From assembly GCA_964478415.1 (NCBI GenBank), contig CAYZII010000017.1, positions 1 through 31,049 on the forward strand: DNA of 31,049 bases. The letters run 5' to 3'. This document shows positions 1-7,889 of this stretch, piece by piece; the first letter of the stretch is position 1, and each line of letters opens with the position of its first letter. The notes beneath the pieces were generated by a model. It was not told where the DNA came from. It worked only from the letters and a program-made list of their open reading frames with translations, and searched no databases. Made by a program: the position numbers and the translations under genes. Source of the stretch: Sulfuricystis sp964478415 (GTDB lineage: Bacteria > Pseudomonadota > Gammaproteobacteria > Burkholderiales > Rhodocyclaceae).

Positions 1-566
1 TGGAACGCTGTCCCTGGTGCGGCACCGATCCGCTCTACGTCGCCTATCACGACCTGGAATGGGGCGTGCCCTGTCATGACGAACGCACCCTGTTCGAATT
101 CCTGATCCTCGAAGGCATGCAGGCAGGGCTGTCGTGGCTGACGATCCTGCGGAAACGGGAAAACTTCCGGCGCGCTTTCGCCGGCTTCGATCCGGCCCAG
201 GTAGCGCGTTTTGGAGAGAAGGACATCGCGCGACTCCTCGCCGATCCCAGTATCGTGCGCAATCGCCGCAAGATCATTGCCGCGATCGGCAATGCACGCG
301 CCACTCTCACGCTCTATGAAGCCGGTGGCAGTCTCGATGTGCTTCTCTGGCAATTCGTCGCGGGGGAGCCGGTGATCAACCATTGGCGTACCCCCGGGGA
401 GGTACCGGTCTTCACCCCGACGGCGCTTGCGCTGTCGAAAGAGCTCACCCGCCGGGGTTTCCGTTTCGTCGGCCCGACGATCGTCTACGCGCTGATGCAG
501 GCGATCGGCATGATCAATGACCATCTCGTCACCTGCCATCGCCATCCGGCGTCGTTGCCGCGCTAA
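1..566 (+). CDS. tag: DNA-3-methyladenine glycosylase I (5' end cut by one base)
   Basis: Base-excision repair enzyme that removes 3-methyladenine from alkylated DNA. The frame starts at base 3 with Glu-Arg-Cys, and bases 1-2 (TG) fit the end of the ATG, so only one base of the gene appears to be missing. With that start the protein is 188 aa, the usual Tag length. The family's zinc ligands are visible: Cys4 and His17 at the N-terminus, and the His and Cys of NDHLVTC near the C-terminus. EGMQAGLSW carries the glutamate that recognises the damaged base, and KRENF and GFRFVGPT are also typical. A start at the GTG at 66 would delete two zinc ligands and is rejected. The TAA at 564-566 directly abuts the stop of convergent clpB, and no terminator is visible between them. 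Confidence 0.95.
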   Translation, partial: ERCPWCGTDPLYVAYHDLEWGVPCHDERTLFEFLILEGMQAGLSWLTILRKRENFRRAFAGFDPAQVARFGEKDIARLLADPSIVRNRRKIIAAIGNARATLTLYEAGGSLDVLLWQFVAGEPVINHWRTPGEVPVFTPTALALSKELTRRGFRFVGPTIVYALMQAIGMINDHLVTCHRHPASLPR

Positions 567-3146
567 TCAGGCCTTCCCGAACACGAACTGGCCACCCGCC
601 GCATCGACGCGAATGCGGTCCTTCGCGGCGAAGCGGCCTTCGAGAATCATCTTGGCGAGCGGATTCTCGATGCGCTCCTGGATCGCGCGCTTCAAGGGCC
701 GTGCGCCAAACACCGGATCGAAACCTGCCTTGGCGAGTTCGGCCAGCGCCGCATCGGTGACTTCGAGCCCCATCTCGAGCCGCGCCAGGCGTTTTTCGAG
801 ATAACCAAGCTGGATCTTCGCGATGCCGGCGATGTGTTTCTCGTCGAGCGGATGGAAGACGACGATCTCGTCGATGCGGTTGACGAATTCCGGCCGGAAA
901 TGCGTCTTCACCTCGCCCATCACCGCGAGCTTGATCACCTGATAGTCGGAGCCTGCCATCTGTTGGATCATCTGGGAACCCAGGTTCGAGGTCATCACGA
1001 TCACGGTGTTCTTGAAGTCCACGGTGCGCCCCTGGCCATCGGTCATACGGCCATCGTCGAGCACCTGCAGCAGCACGTTGAACACGTCCGGATGCGCTTT
1101 CTCGACTTCGTCGAACAGGATCACACTGTATGGTTTCCTACGCACCTGCTCGGTTAGATAACCACCCTCCTCATAGCCGACATAGCCGGGCGGCGCGCCG
1201 ATCAGCCGTGCCACCGAGTGTTTCTCCATGAACTCGCTCATGTCGATGCGGATCAGGTGCTCCTCGGAATCGAACAGGAATTCGGCCAGCGCCTTGCACA
1301 GCTCGGTTTTGCCCACACCGGTGGGGCCGAGGAACAGGAAGCTGCCGTAAGGCCGGCTTTCCTCGGACAAACCGGCGCGCGAACGCCGGATGGCATCCGA
1401 GACCAGGCGCACGGCCTCGTCCTGGCCGACCACGCGCTGATGCAGCCGTTCTTCCATGTGCAGGAGCTTCTCGCGCTCGCCCTGCATCATCTTGGAAACC
1501 GGGATGCCCGTAGCGCGCGAGACGACCTCGGCGATCTCCTCGGCACCGACCTGGGTGCGCAGCAGCTTGAACTGACGTTTGCCTTCCCCCGCGGCTTCGG
1601 CCTGCTTCAACTGCGCCTCGAGCTGCGGCAGTTTCCCATACTGAATCTCGGCCACCTTGTCGAATTGCCCTTTGCGCTGCAATTCGACCATTTGCGCTTT
1701 CAGCCGGTCGATCTCTTCCTTGATATGGGCCGCGCCCTGCACCTGGGCTTTTTCCGCCTTCCAGATTTCTTCGAGATCGGAATACTCTTTTTCGAGCTTG
1801 CGGATTTCTTCTTCGATCAGCGCCAGCCGTTTCTGGGAGGCTTCGTCCTTCTCCTTCTTCACCGCCTCACGCTCGATCTTCAACTGGATCAGGCGCCGGT
1901 CGAGCTTGTCCATCGCCTCGGGTTTCGAGTCGATCTCCATCTTGATGCGCGCCGCCGCCTCATCGATCAGGTCGATCGCCTTGTCCGGCAAGAAGCGGTC
2001 GGTGATATAGCGGTGCGACAGCTCCGCCGCGGCGACGATGGCCGGGTCGGTGATCTCGACGCCATGATGCAGCTCGTATTTCTCCTGCAGACCGCGCAGG
2101 ATCGCGATCGTCGCCTCGACGGTCGGCTCATCGACCAGCACCTTCTGGAAGCGGCGTTCCAATGCCGCATCCTTCTCGATGTACTTGCGGTATTCATCCA
2201 GCGTCGTCGCGCCGATGCAGTGCAGTTCGCCGCGCGCCAGCGCAGGTTTCAGCATGTTGCCGGCATCGATGGCGCCTTCCGCCTTGCCGGCGCCGACCAT
2301 CGTGTGGATTTCGTCGATGAACACGATGATCTTGCCCTCTTCCTGCGCGATCTCCTTCAATACGGCTTTCAGCCGCTCCTCGAACTCCCCGCGGTATTTC
2401 GCGCCGGCCAAGAGCGCCGCCATGTCGAGTACCAGCACCTTCTTGTCGCGCAGCGTTTCCGGCACTTCGCCATTGACGATGCGCTGGGCCAAGCCTTCGA
2501 CGATCGCGGTCTTGCCGACGCCGGGTTCTCCGATCAGCACCGGATTGTTCTTCGTGCGCCGTTGCAGGATCTGGATCACGCGGCGAATCTCGTCGTCGCG
2601 GCCGATCACCGGATCGAGCTTGCCCTGGCGGGCACGTTCGGTCAGATCCAGCGTGTATTTCTTCAACGCCTCGCGGCTGCTTTCGGCTTCGGGATTGCTC
2701 ACGTTCTGTCCTCCGCGAATGGAGCGGATCGCCTCTTCCAACGCGCGGCGATCGGCGCCGTGTTGTTTGAACAAGCGCCCGGTCTCCCCCTTGTCCTCGG
2801 TCAGCGCAAGGAGGAACATCTCCGAGGCGATGAACTGGTCGCCTGCCTTCTGCGCCTCGCGATCGGTGAGATTGAGCAGGTTGGCGAGATCGCGGCCGAT
2901 CGTCACTTCGCCGCCATGCCCTTGCACCTGGGGCAGGCGGTCGATCGCGGCATCCAAAGCCTTCCTCAGCCCGCCGACATTGACGCCGGCGCGCTGCAGG
3001 ATCGAGCTCGTCGAACCATCCTCCTGATTCAGCAGCGCGAGCAGCAGATGCTGCGGCTCGATGATCTGGTTGTCGTGGCCAATGGCGATGCTCTGGGCAT
3101 CGGCCAGGGCCTGCTGGAATTTCGTCGTGAATTTGTCGAAGCGCAT
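567..3146 (-). CDS. clpB: ATP-dependent disaggregase ClpB (Hsp100)
   Basis: Cytosolic hexameric AAA+ chaperone that, with DnaK, pulls polypeptides out of aggregates. With the start at 3146 (MRFDKF) it has 859 aa, matching the family. The order is: N-terminal Clp repeat domain; first ATPase domain with Walker A GEPGVGKT at residue 206 and the IDEIH Walker B; a long charged coiled-coil middle domain (about 400-530); second ATPase domain with Walker A GPTGVGKT at residue 607 and the LFDEVEKAHPDV Walker B; and a C-terminal D2-small domain. The frame is open for 19 more codons upstream, but homologues begin at MRFDKF/MRLDR and a GGAG sits about 7 nt before 3146. It is single-gene and divergent from the CoA-transferase gene; a heat-shock-type promoter candidate lies upstream. 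Confidence 0.98.
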   Translation of the reverse strand: MRFDKFTTKFQQALADAQSIAIGHDNQIIEPQHLLLALLNQEDGSTSSILQRAGVNVGGLRKALDAAIDRLPQVQGHGGEVTIGRDLANLLNLTDREAQKAGDQFIASEMFLLALTEDKGETGRLFKQHGADRRALEEAIRSIRGGQNVSNPEAESSREALKKYTLDLTERARQGKLDPVIGRDDEIRRVIQILQRRTKNNPVLIGEPGVGKTAIVEGLAQRIVNGEVPETLRDKKVLVLDMAALLAGAKYRGEFEERLKAVLKEIAQEEGKIIVFIDEIHTMVGAGKAEGAIDAGNMLKPALARGELHCIGATTLDEYRKYIEKDAALERRFQKVLVDEPTVEATIAILRGLQEKYELHHGVEITDPAIVAAAELSHRYITDRFLPDKAIDLIDEAAARIKMEIDSKPEAMDKLDRRLIQLKIEREAVKKEKDEASQKRLALIEEEIRKLEKEYSDLEEIWKAEKAQVQGAAHIKEEIDRLKAQMVELQRKGQFDKVAEIQYGKLPQLEAQLKQAEAAGEGKRQFKLLRTQVGAEEIAEVVSRATGIPVSKMMQGEREKLLHMEERLHQRVVGQDEAVRLVSDAIRRSRAGLSEESRPYGSFLFLGPTGVGKTELCKALAEFLFDSEEHLIRIDMSEFMEKHSVARLIGAPPGYVGYEEGGYLTEQVRRKPYSVILFDEVEKAHPDVFNVLLQVLDDGRMTDGQGRTVDFKNTVIVMTSNLGSQMIQQMAGSDYQVIKLAVMGEVKTHFRPEFVNRIDEIVVFHPLDEKHIAGIAKIQLGYLEKRLARLEMGLEVTDAALAELAKAGFDPVFGARPLKRAIQERIENPLAKMILEGRFAAKDRIRVDAAGGQFVFGKA

Positions 3147-3178
3147 TGCTCGTCTCCAAAGTAGGGTTATAGGCCAAC

Positions 3179-3204
3179 ATTGGGATGCGCCGATACTTTT
3201 CAAC
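3179..3204 (-). promoter_or_regulatory. Candidate sigma-32 (heat-shock) promoter for clpB
   Basis: Reading the minus strand, GTTGAAA (3204-3198) is followed 13 nt later by CCCAAT (3184-3179), about 33 nt before the clpB ATG. This resembles the sigma-32 pattern CTTGAAA - 11 to 16 nt - CCCCATNT, with imperfect -10 agreement. clpB belongs to the sigma-32 regulon in related proteobacteria. Assignment is by eye only. Confidence 0.45.
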
Positions 3205-3235
3205 TAGCGCATAATCGCAAAAAGGGAGATCGGAG

Positions 3236-4846
3236 ATGACGAAAGGCAAGGAAAAACGTCCTGAACTGGCAGCGCTACAAGAGCGCCGCGCTGGCAAGGT
3301 GATGAGCGCCCGTGAGGCAGTGAGCCTGATCCGCGATGGTGATATGGTGGCGACCGGAGGATTCGTTGGCATCGGCTTTCCAGAAAATCTCGCCGTCGCG
3401 CTCGAAGAACGCTATCTCGAGGAAGGCGCACCGCGCGGCATTGGGCTGGTGTATGCCGCCGGCCAAGGCGACGGCAGGGATCGCGGTTTGAACCATCTCG
3501 GCCACGATGGTCTCGTCGGTCGGGTGATCGGCGGCCACTGGGGTCTGGCACCGCGCCTGCAGGAACTGGCCGTCGGCAACCGGATCGAGGCCTGGAACCT
3601 GCCGCAGGGCGTGATCACCCACCTGTTCCGCGACATCGCCGCCGGCAAGCCCGGCACCTTGACGCGCGTGGGCTTGGGCACCTTCGTCGATCCGCGCTTC
3701 GGCGGCGGCAAGTTGAACGACAGGAGCACCCGCGATCTCGTGCGCCTGATGGACATCGACGGGGAAGAATTCCTTTTCTACAAGGCCTTCCCGATCGACG
3801 TGGCGCTGATCCGCGGTACCACGGCCGATGAGGATGGCAATGTGACGATGGAAAAGGAGGCGCTCACCCTCGAAGCACAGGCGATCGCGATGGCTGCGCA
3901 CAACTCGGGTGGCATCGTCATCTGCCAGGTCGAGCGCCTCGCCGCGCGGGGCAGTCTCAATCCGCGTCAGGTAAAGATTCCCGGCATTCTGGTCGATTGC
4001 ATCGTCATCGCCGAAAAGCCCTCCTACCACATGCAGACCTTCCTCGAGCAATACAACCCGGCGTTTTCGGGCGAACTCAAGGTGCCGTTATCGGCGATAC
4101 CGCCAATGCCGTTGTCCGAACGCAAGATCATCGCCCGGCGTGCCGCGCTGGAACTGGCCCCGGGAGCCATCGTGAATCTCGGCATCGGCATGCCGGAGGG
4201 TATCGCCGCGGTCGCCGCCGAGGAGCACATCTTCGATCGGATGACGCTGACCGCCGAACCGGGCGTGATCGGCGGCATCCCGGCCGGGGGTTTGAATTTC
4301 GGGGCGGCGGTCAATACCGCGGCGATCATCGACCAGCCCAGCCAATTCGATTTCTACGATGGTGGCGGCCTCGACATCGCCTTTCTCGGCCTTGCCCAGG
4401 TCGATCGCGAGGGCAACCTCAATGTCAGCAAATTCGGCCCGCGTCTGAATGGCGCCGGCGGCTTCATCAACATCTCGCAAACCGCGCAAAAAGTCGTCTT
4501 CGTCGGCACCTTCACCGCCGGCGGACTGGAGACAGGTATTGAAGACGGTCGGCTCGTCATCCGGCGCGAAGGCCGCGAACGCAAGTTCGTGCAAGGCGTC
4601 GAGCATCGCACTTTCAGCGGCAAAGAGGCGCTGCGTCGTGGCCAGGAAGTGCTCTACATCACCGAACGCTGTGTGTTCCGGCTCTCTGCCGAGGGACTGG
4701 AACTGACCGAAATCGCGCCCGGCATCGATCTCGAACGTGACATCCTCGCCCACATGGACTTTGCGCCACTCATACGCATGCCCCTCGCACCGATGGATGC
4801 ACGCATCTTCGCGCATGGCAAGATGGGTCTGGCTCGTCACTCATGA
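3236..4846 (+). CDS. Propionate/acetate CoA-transferase (fused alpha-beta, YdiF/Pct type)
   Basis: Predicted class I CoA-transferase moving CoA between short-chain acids and acyl-CoAs. It has 536 aa, like propionate CoA-transferase (Pct) and E. coli YdiF, with the alpha and beta halves fused in one chain. The N-terminal half has the glycine-rich GGFVGIGFPENL. The C-terminal half has NLGIGMPEGI and TAEPGVIGG, in which Glu341 is the expected CoA-thioester-forming catalytic residue. The ATG at 3236 is supported by AGGGAG about 7 nt upstream. Divergent from clpB, it precedes the phasin gene by 64 nt in the same direction, which suggests a role in feeding propionyl- or acetyl-CoA into, or out of, polyhydroxyalkanoate metabolism. 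The substrate cannot be fixed from sequence; acetoacetate or acetate/propionate are alternatives. Confidence 0.88.
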   Translation: MTKGKEKRPELAALQERRAGKVMSAREAVSLIRDGDMVATGGFVGIGFPENLAVALEERYLEEGAPRGIGLVYAAGQGDGRDRGLNHLGHDGLVGRVIGGHWGLAPRLQELAVGNRIEAWNLPQGVITHLFRDIAAGKPGTLTRVGLGTFVDPRFGGGKLNDRSTRDLVRLMDIDGEEFLFYKAFPIDVALIRGTTADEDGNVTMEKEALTLEAQAIAMAAHNSGGIVICQVERLAARGSLNPRQVKIPGILVDCIVIAEKPSYHMQTFLEQYNPAFSGELKVPLSAIPPMPLSERKIIARRAALELAPGAIVNLGIGMPEGIAAVAAEEHIFDRMTLTAEPGVIGGIPAGGLNFGAAVNTAAIIDQPSQFDFYDGGGLDIAFLGLAQVDREGNLNVSKFGPRLNGAGGFINISQTAQKVVFVGTFTAGGLETGIEDGRLVIRREGRERKFVQGVEHRTFSGKEALRRGQEVLYITERCVFRLSAEGLELTEIAPGIDLERDILAHMDFAPLIRMPLAPMDARIFAHGKMGLARHS

Positions 4847-4910
4847 CGTTATCGTGGCAAGCGGCATTTCGTGCTAGATTGAGACTATCCATAACCAGAG
4901 GGAGACGAAA

Positions 4911-5438
4911 ATGACCAACAAAACCGAACAGTTGAGTGAACTCCAGCGCAGGAACATGGAGACCGCGATGCAGCTGGCGCAACTGTCGATCGAGGATTCG
5001 CAGCGCGTGATGGCGGTGCAAAACGAGCTGGCGCGCGAGCTTTTTCAAAGCAGCATCGACAATGCCCGTGCGCTCGCTGCAGCGAAGGACGCCGAGGAGG
5101 CGCTACGCCTGCGCGCCGAATATGCCAAGGAAACCGCGCGCAAGATGATGGGCGCCGCGCAAAGAATCGCCGAAATCGGCAATGAAACGCGCAGTAGCTT
5201 CGCGCGCATGCTGACAGAACAGCTGGCTGCCGGCAGCCAGGAAATGGCCGATGCTTTCCAAGAGTTTCTGAAGACCCTGCCCGGCCAGGCACCGAACATG
5301 CTCGAGATGATGCAGCAGGCGATGGCCACGGCCAACAGCGCCTTCGAATGGATCGCCAAAGCGACTGCTGCGAGCTTCACCGGCTGGAGCGAAGCGGCGG
5401 CTTCTGCCCAAGCGAAGGCCAGCAGCCGCAAGAAATGA
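4911..5438 (+). CDS. Phasin family protein
   Basis: Small amphipathic helical protein of the Phasin_2/PhaP type, which coats polyhydroxyalkanoate granules and limits their coalescence. It has 175 aa, no signal peptide, and is almost entirely predicted alpha-helix. The N-terminal part (MTNKTEQLSELQRRNMETA) and the long heptad-like Ala/Glu/Arg-rich body fit the family, and the C-terminus is a lysine/arginine-rich tail (ASSRKK). A strong GAGGGAGA ribosome site lies about 6 nt before the ATG. It follows the CoA-transferase gene by 64 nt. No PHA synthase or depolymerase gene is in the window, so the granule link is by family only. It ends 30 nt from the convergent moaE stop; no clear hairpin is seen in that gap. 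Confidence 0.9.
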   Translation: MTNKTEQLSELQRRNMETAMQLAQLSIEDSQRVMAVQNELARELFQSSIDNARALAAAKDAEEALRLRAEYAKETARKMMGAAQRIAEIGNETRSSFARMLTEQLAAGSQEMADAFQEFLKTLPGQAPNMLEMMQQAMATANSAFEWIAKATAASFTGWSEAAASAQAKASSRKK

Positions 5439-5468
5439 GCTGCGTCTGACCCCCGGCAGGCGGAAACC

Positions 5469-5948
5469 TCACTGCCAGCGCGCGGCGGCAGCGTCGTCCG
5501 ACTCGCGCGCATCGACCCAGCGGGCGCCAGCGGGGGTTTCTTCCTTTTTCCAGAAGGGCGCGCGCGTCTTTAGGTAATCCATGATGAACTCGCAGGCAGC
5601 GAAGGCATCGTGGCGATGCGCAGAACTGATGCCGACGAAGACGATGCGCTCACCGGGCAGCAGCCGGCCGACGCGGTGGATCACCCGCACGCGTCGCAGC
5701 TGCCAGCGCGTCTTGGCTTGCGCAACGATCTCGCCAAGCGCCCCTTCGGTCATGCCCGGATAGTACTCAAGCGTCATCGCCTGCACGGGTGCCGCCTCGC
5801 CAGCGCCGATTCCTGGTTCGGCCAGTTTGTCGGCGCGCACCAGCCCGACGAAGCTCGCCACGGCGCCGGCCTCATCATCACCCGCCGAGAGCGCCGCGAT
5901 TTCCGCACCGACATCGAAATCCGCCTGCTGGACGCTGACTTCGTTCAT
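5469..5948 (-). CDS. moaE: Molybdopterin synthase catalytic subunit MoaE
   Basis: Large subunit of molybdopterin synthase, which with thiocarboxylated MoaD puts the dithiolene sulfurs into cyclic pyranopterin monophosphate. It has 159 aa from the ATG at 5948. That start is chosen because GGAGG lies about 5 nt upstream and it follows the moaD stop by 1 nt; the frame stays open 15 codons further but would run into moaD. Family motifs are visible: GAVASFVGLVR, LEYYPGM, HRVGRLLPGE, and YLKTRAPFWKKE holding active-site Lys127 and Lys134 (spacing as in E. coli Lys119/Lys126). It is the last gene of the six-gene cluster. The C-terminus is a short Ala/Asp-rich tail of no evident function. Confidence 0.96.
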   Translation of the reverse strand: MNEVSVQQADFDVGAEIAALSAGDDEAGAVASFVGLVRADKLAEPGIGAGEAAPVQAMTLEYYPGMTEGALGEIVAQAKTRWQLRRVRVIHRVGRLLPGERIVFVGISSAHRHDAFAACEFIMDYLKTRAPFWKKEETPAGARWVDARESDDAAAARWQ

Positions 5949-5949
5949 T

Positions 5950-6195
5950 TCATCCTCCGGTGACCGGCGGAAAGAATGCGATTTCGTCGCCATCCTTCAC
6001 CTCTGCTTTCCAGCCACACATCTGACGATTGACCGCCGCGCGCAGGTTCTTCGTGGTCAGCAGCGCACCATGACGGGCGCCCAAGTGCTGACGCAATGCG
6101 CCCAACGTCGCCACCCCGGGCGGTAGGTCGATCGTTTCACTGGTCAGTCCGATCGCTTCGCTGACACTGGCAAAGTAGAGAACCTTGACGCTCAT
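5950..6195 (-). CDS. moaD: Molybdopterin synthase sulfur carrier subunit MoaD
   Basis: Ubiquitin-like beta-grasp protein of 81 aa whose C-terminal glycine is thiocarboxylated and delivers sulfur to MoaE. The chain ends in PPVTGG, the expected di-glycine tail. The N-terminus MSVKVLYFASVSEAIG and the DGDEIAFFPPV region fit the family. The ATG at 6195 lies 3 nt after the moeA stop, and the TGA is 1 nt before the moaE ATG, so translation of moeA, moaD and moaE is probably coupled. The moaE ribosome site (GGAGG) is inside the last codons of moaD. Confidence 0.96.
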   Translation of the reverse strand: MSVKVLYFASVSEAIGLTSETIDLPPGVATLGALRQHLGARHGALLTTKNLRAAVNRQMCGWKAEVKDGDEIAFFPPVTGG

Positions 6196-6198
6196 GGC

Positions 6199-7398
6199 TC
6201 ACAGCATATCGGAGAAAGCGAGAAAACGCACGTGATCGCCTGCTGAAAACGTCTGATGAGCGGGGGTATCGACCAGTCCATCGGCCCAGACGCAGGAAGT
6301 CAGGACGCCAGAACTCTGGTTCGGATACAGCTCGACGCGGCCATCGGGGGTCAGACGCGCACGCAAGAAGCTGCGCCGATCTTCAGGGGTGGTCCAGGCA
6401 GAGGCGGAAACGAGCTGTCGCGCCTTGGGGAGGATGTCCTTGGCACCCATGCGCTTCAGAATGTAGGGGCGCAAGAACAGCAGGAAGGTGACGAAACAGG
6501 AGACCGGATTGCCGGGCAGACCGATGAAGGCTGTCTCGCGTTCGCCGACTTTGCCGAACGCCAGCGGCTTGCCCGGCTTGATCGCGATCTTCCATAACGA
6601 AAGCTCCCCTTCGGCTTCGAGGGCAGGTTTGACATGATCCGCCTCGCCGACCGAGACGCCCCCTGACGTGACAATCAGATCGTGTTGTGCAGCGGCAGCG
6701 CGCAACGCGTTGCGTGTCGCTTCTAGCGTATCGGGCACATGACCGGCATCGGTGACCGCGCAACCGAAGCTCTCGAACAGCGCGCGCAGAAAATGTCGGT
6801 TCGAGTTGTAGATGCCGCCCGCTGGTAACGGCTGTCCCGGTTCCGCCAGCTCGTCACCCGTCGACAACAGTGCGACACGCAGGCGGCGTCGCACCGGCAG
6901 CTCGGCCAAGCCGACCGATGCCGCCAGGCCGATTTCGGCCGGCCCCAAGCGAGTCCCGGCAGACAGGATTTCAACGCCCGCCTCGATGTCCTCGCCCGCG
7001 CGCCGGATGTTCAGGCCGGGCGTCGGAATCTGGTGGATGGCCACCTTGCCGTCGTGCGCAAGCTCACAGCGCTCCTGCATCACCACCGCATCGGCACCGG
7101 GTGGAATCGGCGCGCCGGTGAAGATGCGCGCCGCGGTGCCGGGAGCGAGCGGCACGCCGACGCTGCCGGCAGGGATACGCTGCGTGACGGGCAGTGCGAT
7201 GCCCGCCTGCGGCACGTCGGCGCACCGCACCGCGTAGCCATCCATCGCGCTGTTGTCCAGCGGCGGGACGGTGACCGAGGAGACGATTGAAGCGGCGAGA
7301 AAGCGGCCACGCACCGCGGCGAGCGGCAGTTGGCGGGTTTCCGTCACTGGCGTGGCGGCGGAAAGCAGATGTTCGAGGGCTTGTTCGTAACTCAACAT
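6199..7398 (-). CDS. moeA: Molybdopterin molybdotransferase MoeA
   Basis: Inserts molybdenum into adenylylated molybdopterin, the last step of basic Moco synthesis. It has 399 aa, the usual length. The N-terminal linker domains contain PPLDNSAMDGYAV, the family's signature. The MoCF/MogA-like domain (about 175-310) has LLSTGDEL, TSGGVSVGEADHVK and FIGLPGNPVSCF, and a C-terminal beta domain follows. The ATG at 7398 overlaps the end of mobB by 7 nt. The partners moaA, moaC, mogA/moaB and moeB are not in this window and must lie elsewhere. Confidence 0.96.
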   Translation of the reverse strand: MLSYEQALEHLLSAATPVTETRQLPLAAVRGRFLAASIVSSVTVPPLDNSAMDGYAVRCADVPQAGIALPVTQRIPAGSVGVPLAPGTAARIFTGAPIPPGADAVVMQERCELAHDGKVAIHQIPTPGLNIRRAGEDIEAGVEILSAGTRLGPAEIGLAASVGLAELPVRRRLRVALLSTGDELAEPGQPLPAGGIYNSNRHFLRALFESFGCAVTDAGHVPDTLEATRNALRAAAAQHDLIVTSGGVSVGEADHVKPALEAEGELSLWKIAIKPGKPLAFGKVGERETAFIGLPGNPVSCFVTFLLFLRPYILKRMGAKDILPKARQLVSASAWTTPEDRRSFLRARLTPDGRVELYPNQSSGVLTSCVWADGLVDTPAHQTFSAGDHVRFLAFSDML

Positions 7399-7889
7399 GG
7401 TCGATCGAGAAAGTCGAGAATGAAACGGGCGATCGCATCGGGATCATTCAGATCGAGCACCGGCAGCGGACATGCCAGTGGCGCATCGCTGGCTACGGCA
7501 ACGATGCTCTTGTTCTCCGGCCACAGTGGTGGCTTGCCATACGAGGGACGATGCACTTCGAGCTTGGAAATCGGCGTCTGCTTGAAGCCTTCGACAAGCA
7601 CCAGATCGCAAGGCGACAGGATCTTGAGCTGCTCGTCGAGCGTCGGCTCGGGAGCACCACGCAATTCATGCATCAGCACCCAGCGCCGATCGCAGGTGAG
7701 CAGCACTTCGCTGGCGCCGGCCTGACGATGGCGCCAGGAATCCTTGCCGGGCTGATCGACGTCGAAGTCGTGATGAGTGTGCTTGATCAGCGACACTTTC
7801 AGTCCACTTGCCGTAAAGCGCGGAATCAGCTTTTCGATCAATGTGGTCTTGCCGGCGCCGGAAAACCCGGCGAAGCCAAATACCTTCAT
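7392..7889 (-). CDS. mobB: Molybdopterin-guanine dinucleotide biosynthesis adaptor MobB
   Basis: GTP-binding P-loop protein of 165 aa associated with conversion of Moco to the bis-MGD form used by DMSO-reductase family enzymes such as nitrate reductase and formate dehydrogenase. Walker A is GFSGAGKTT starting at residue 8. Downstream, SLIKHTHHDFDVDQPGKDSWRH is split by the typical histidine-rich switch region, and DLVLVEGFKQ is a conserved MobB motif. Its ATG overlaps the upstream ATP-grasp gene by 4 nt (ATGA) and its end overlaps moeA by 7 nt. mobA, its usual partner, is not present here. Confidence 0.95.
   Translation of the reverse strand: MKVFGFAGFSGAGKTTLIEKLIPRFTASGLKVSLIKHTHHDFDVDQPGKDSWRHRQAGASEVLLTCDRRWVLMHELRGAPEPTLDEQLKILSPCDLVLVEGFKQTPISKLEVHRPSYGKPPLWPENKSIVAVASDAPLACPLPVLDLNDPDAIARFILDFLDRPC

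Noticed and set aside
1218..3164. A 648-aa open frame on the strand opposite clpB
   Set aside because: It is the antisense shadow of a strongly conserved gene in GC-rich DNA. Its translation is Leu/Gln/Arg-rich low-information sequence with no recognisable domain.
2194..3372. A 392-aa minus-strand frame overlapping clpB in a different phase
   Set aside because: Arg/Ala-rich translation, no motifs; clpB occupies the region in the correct frame.
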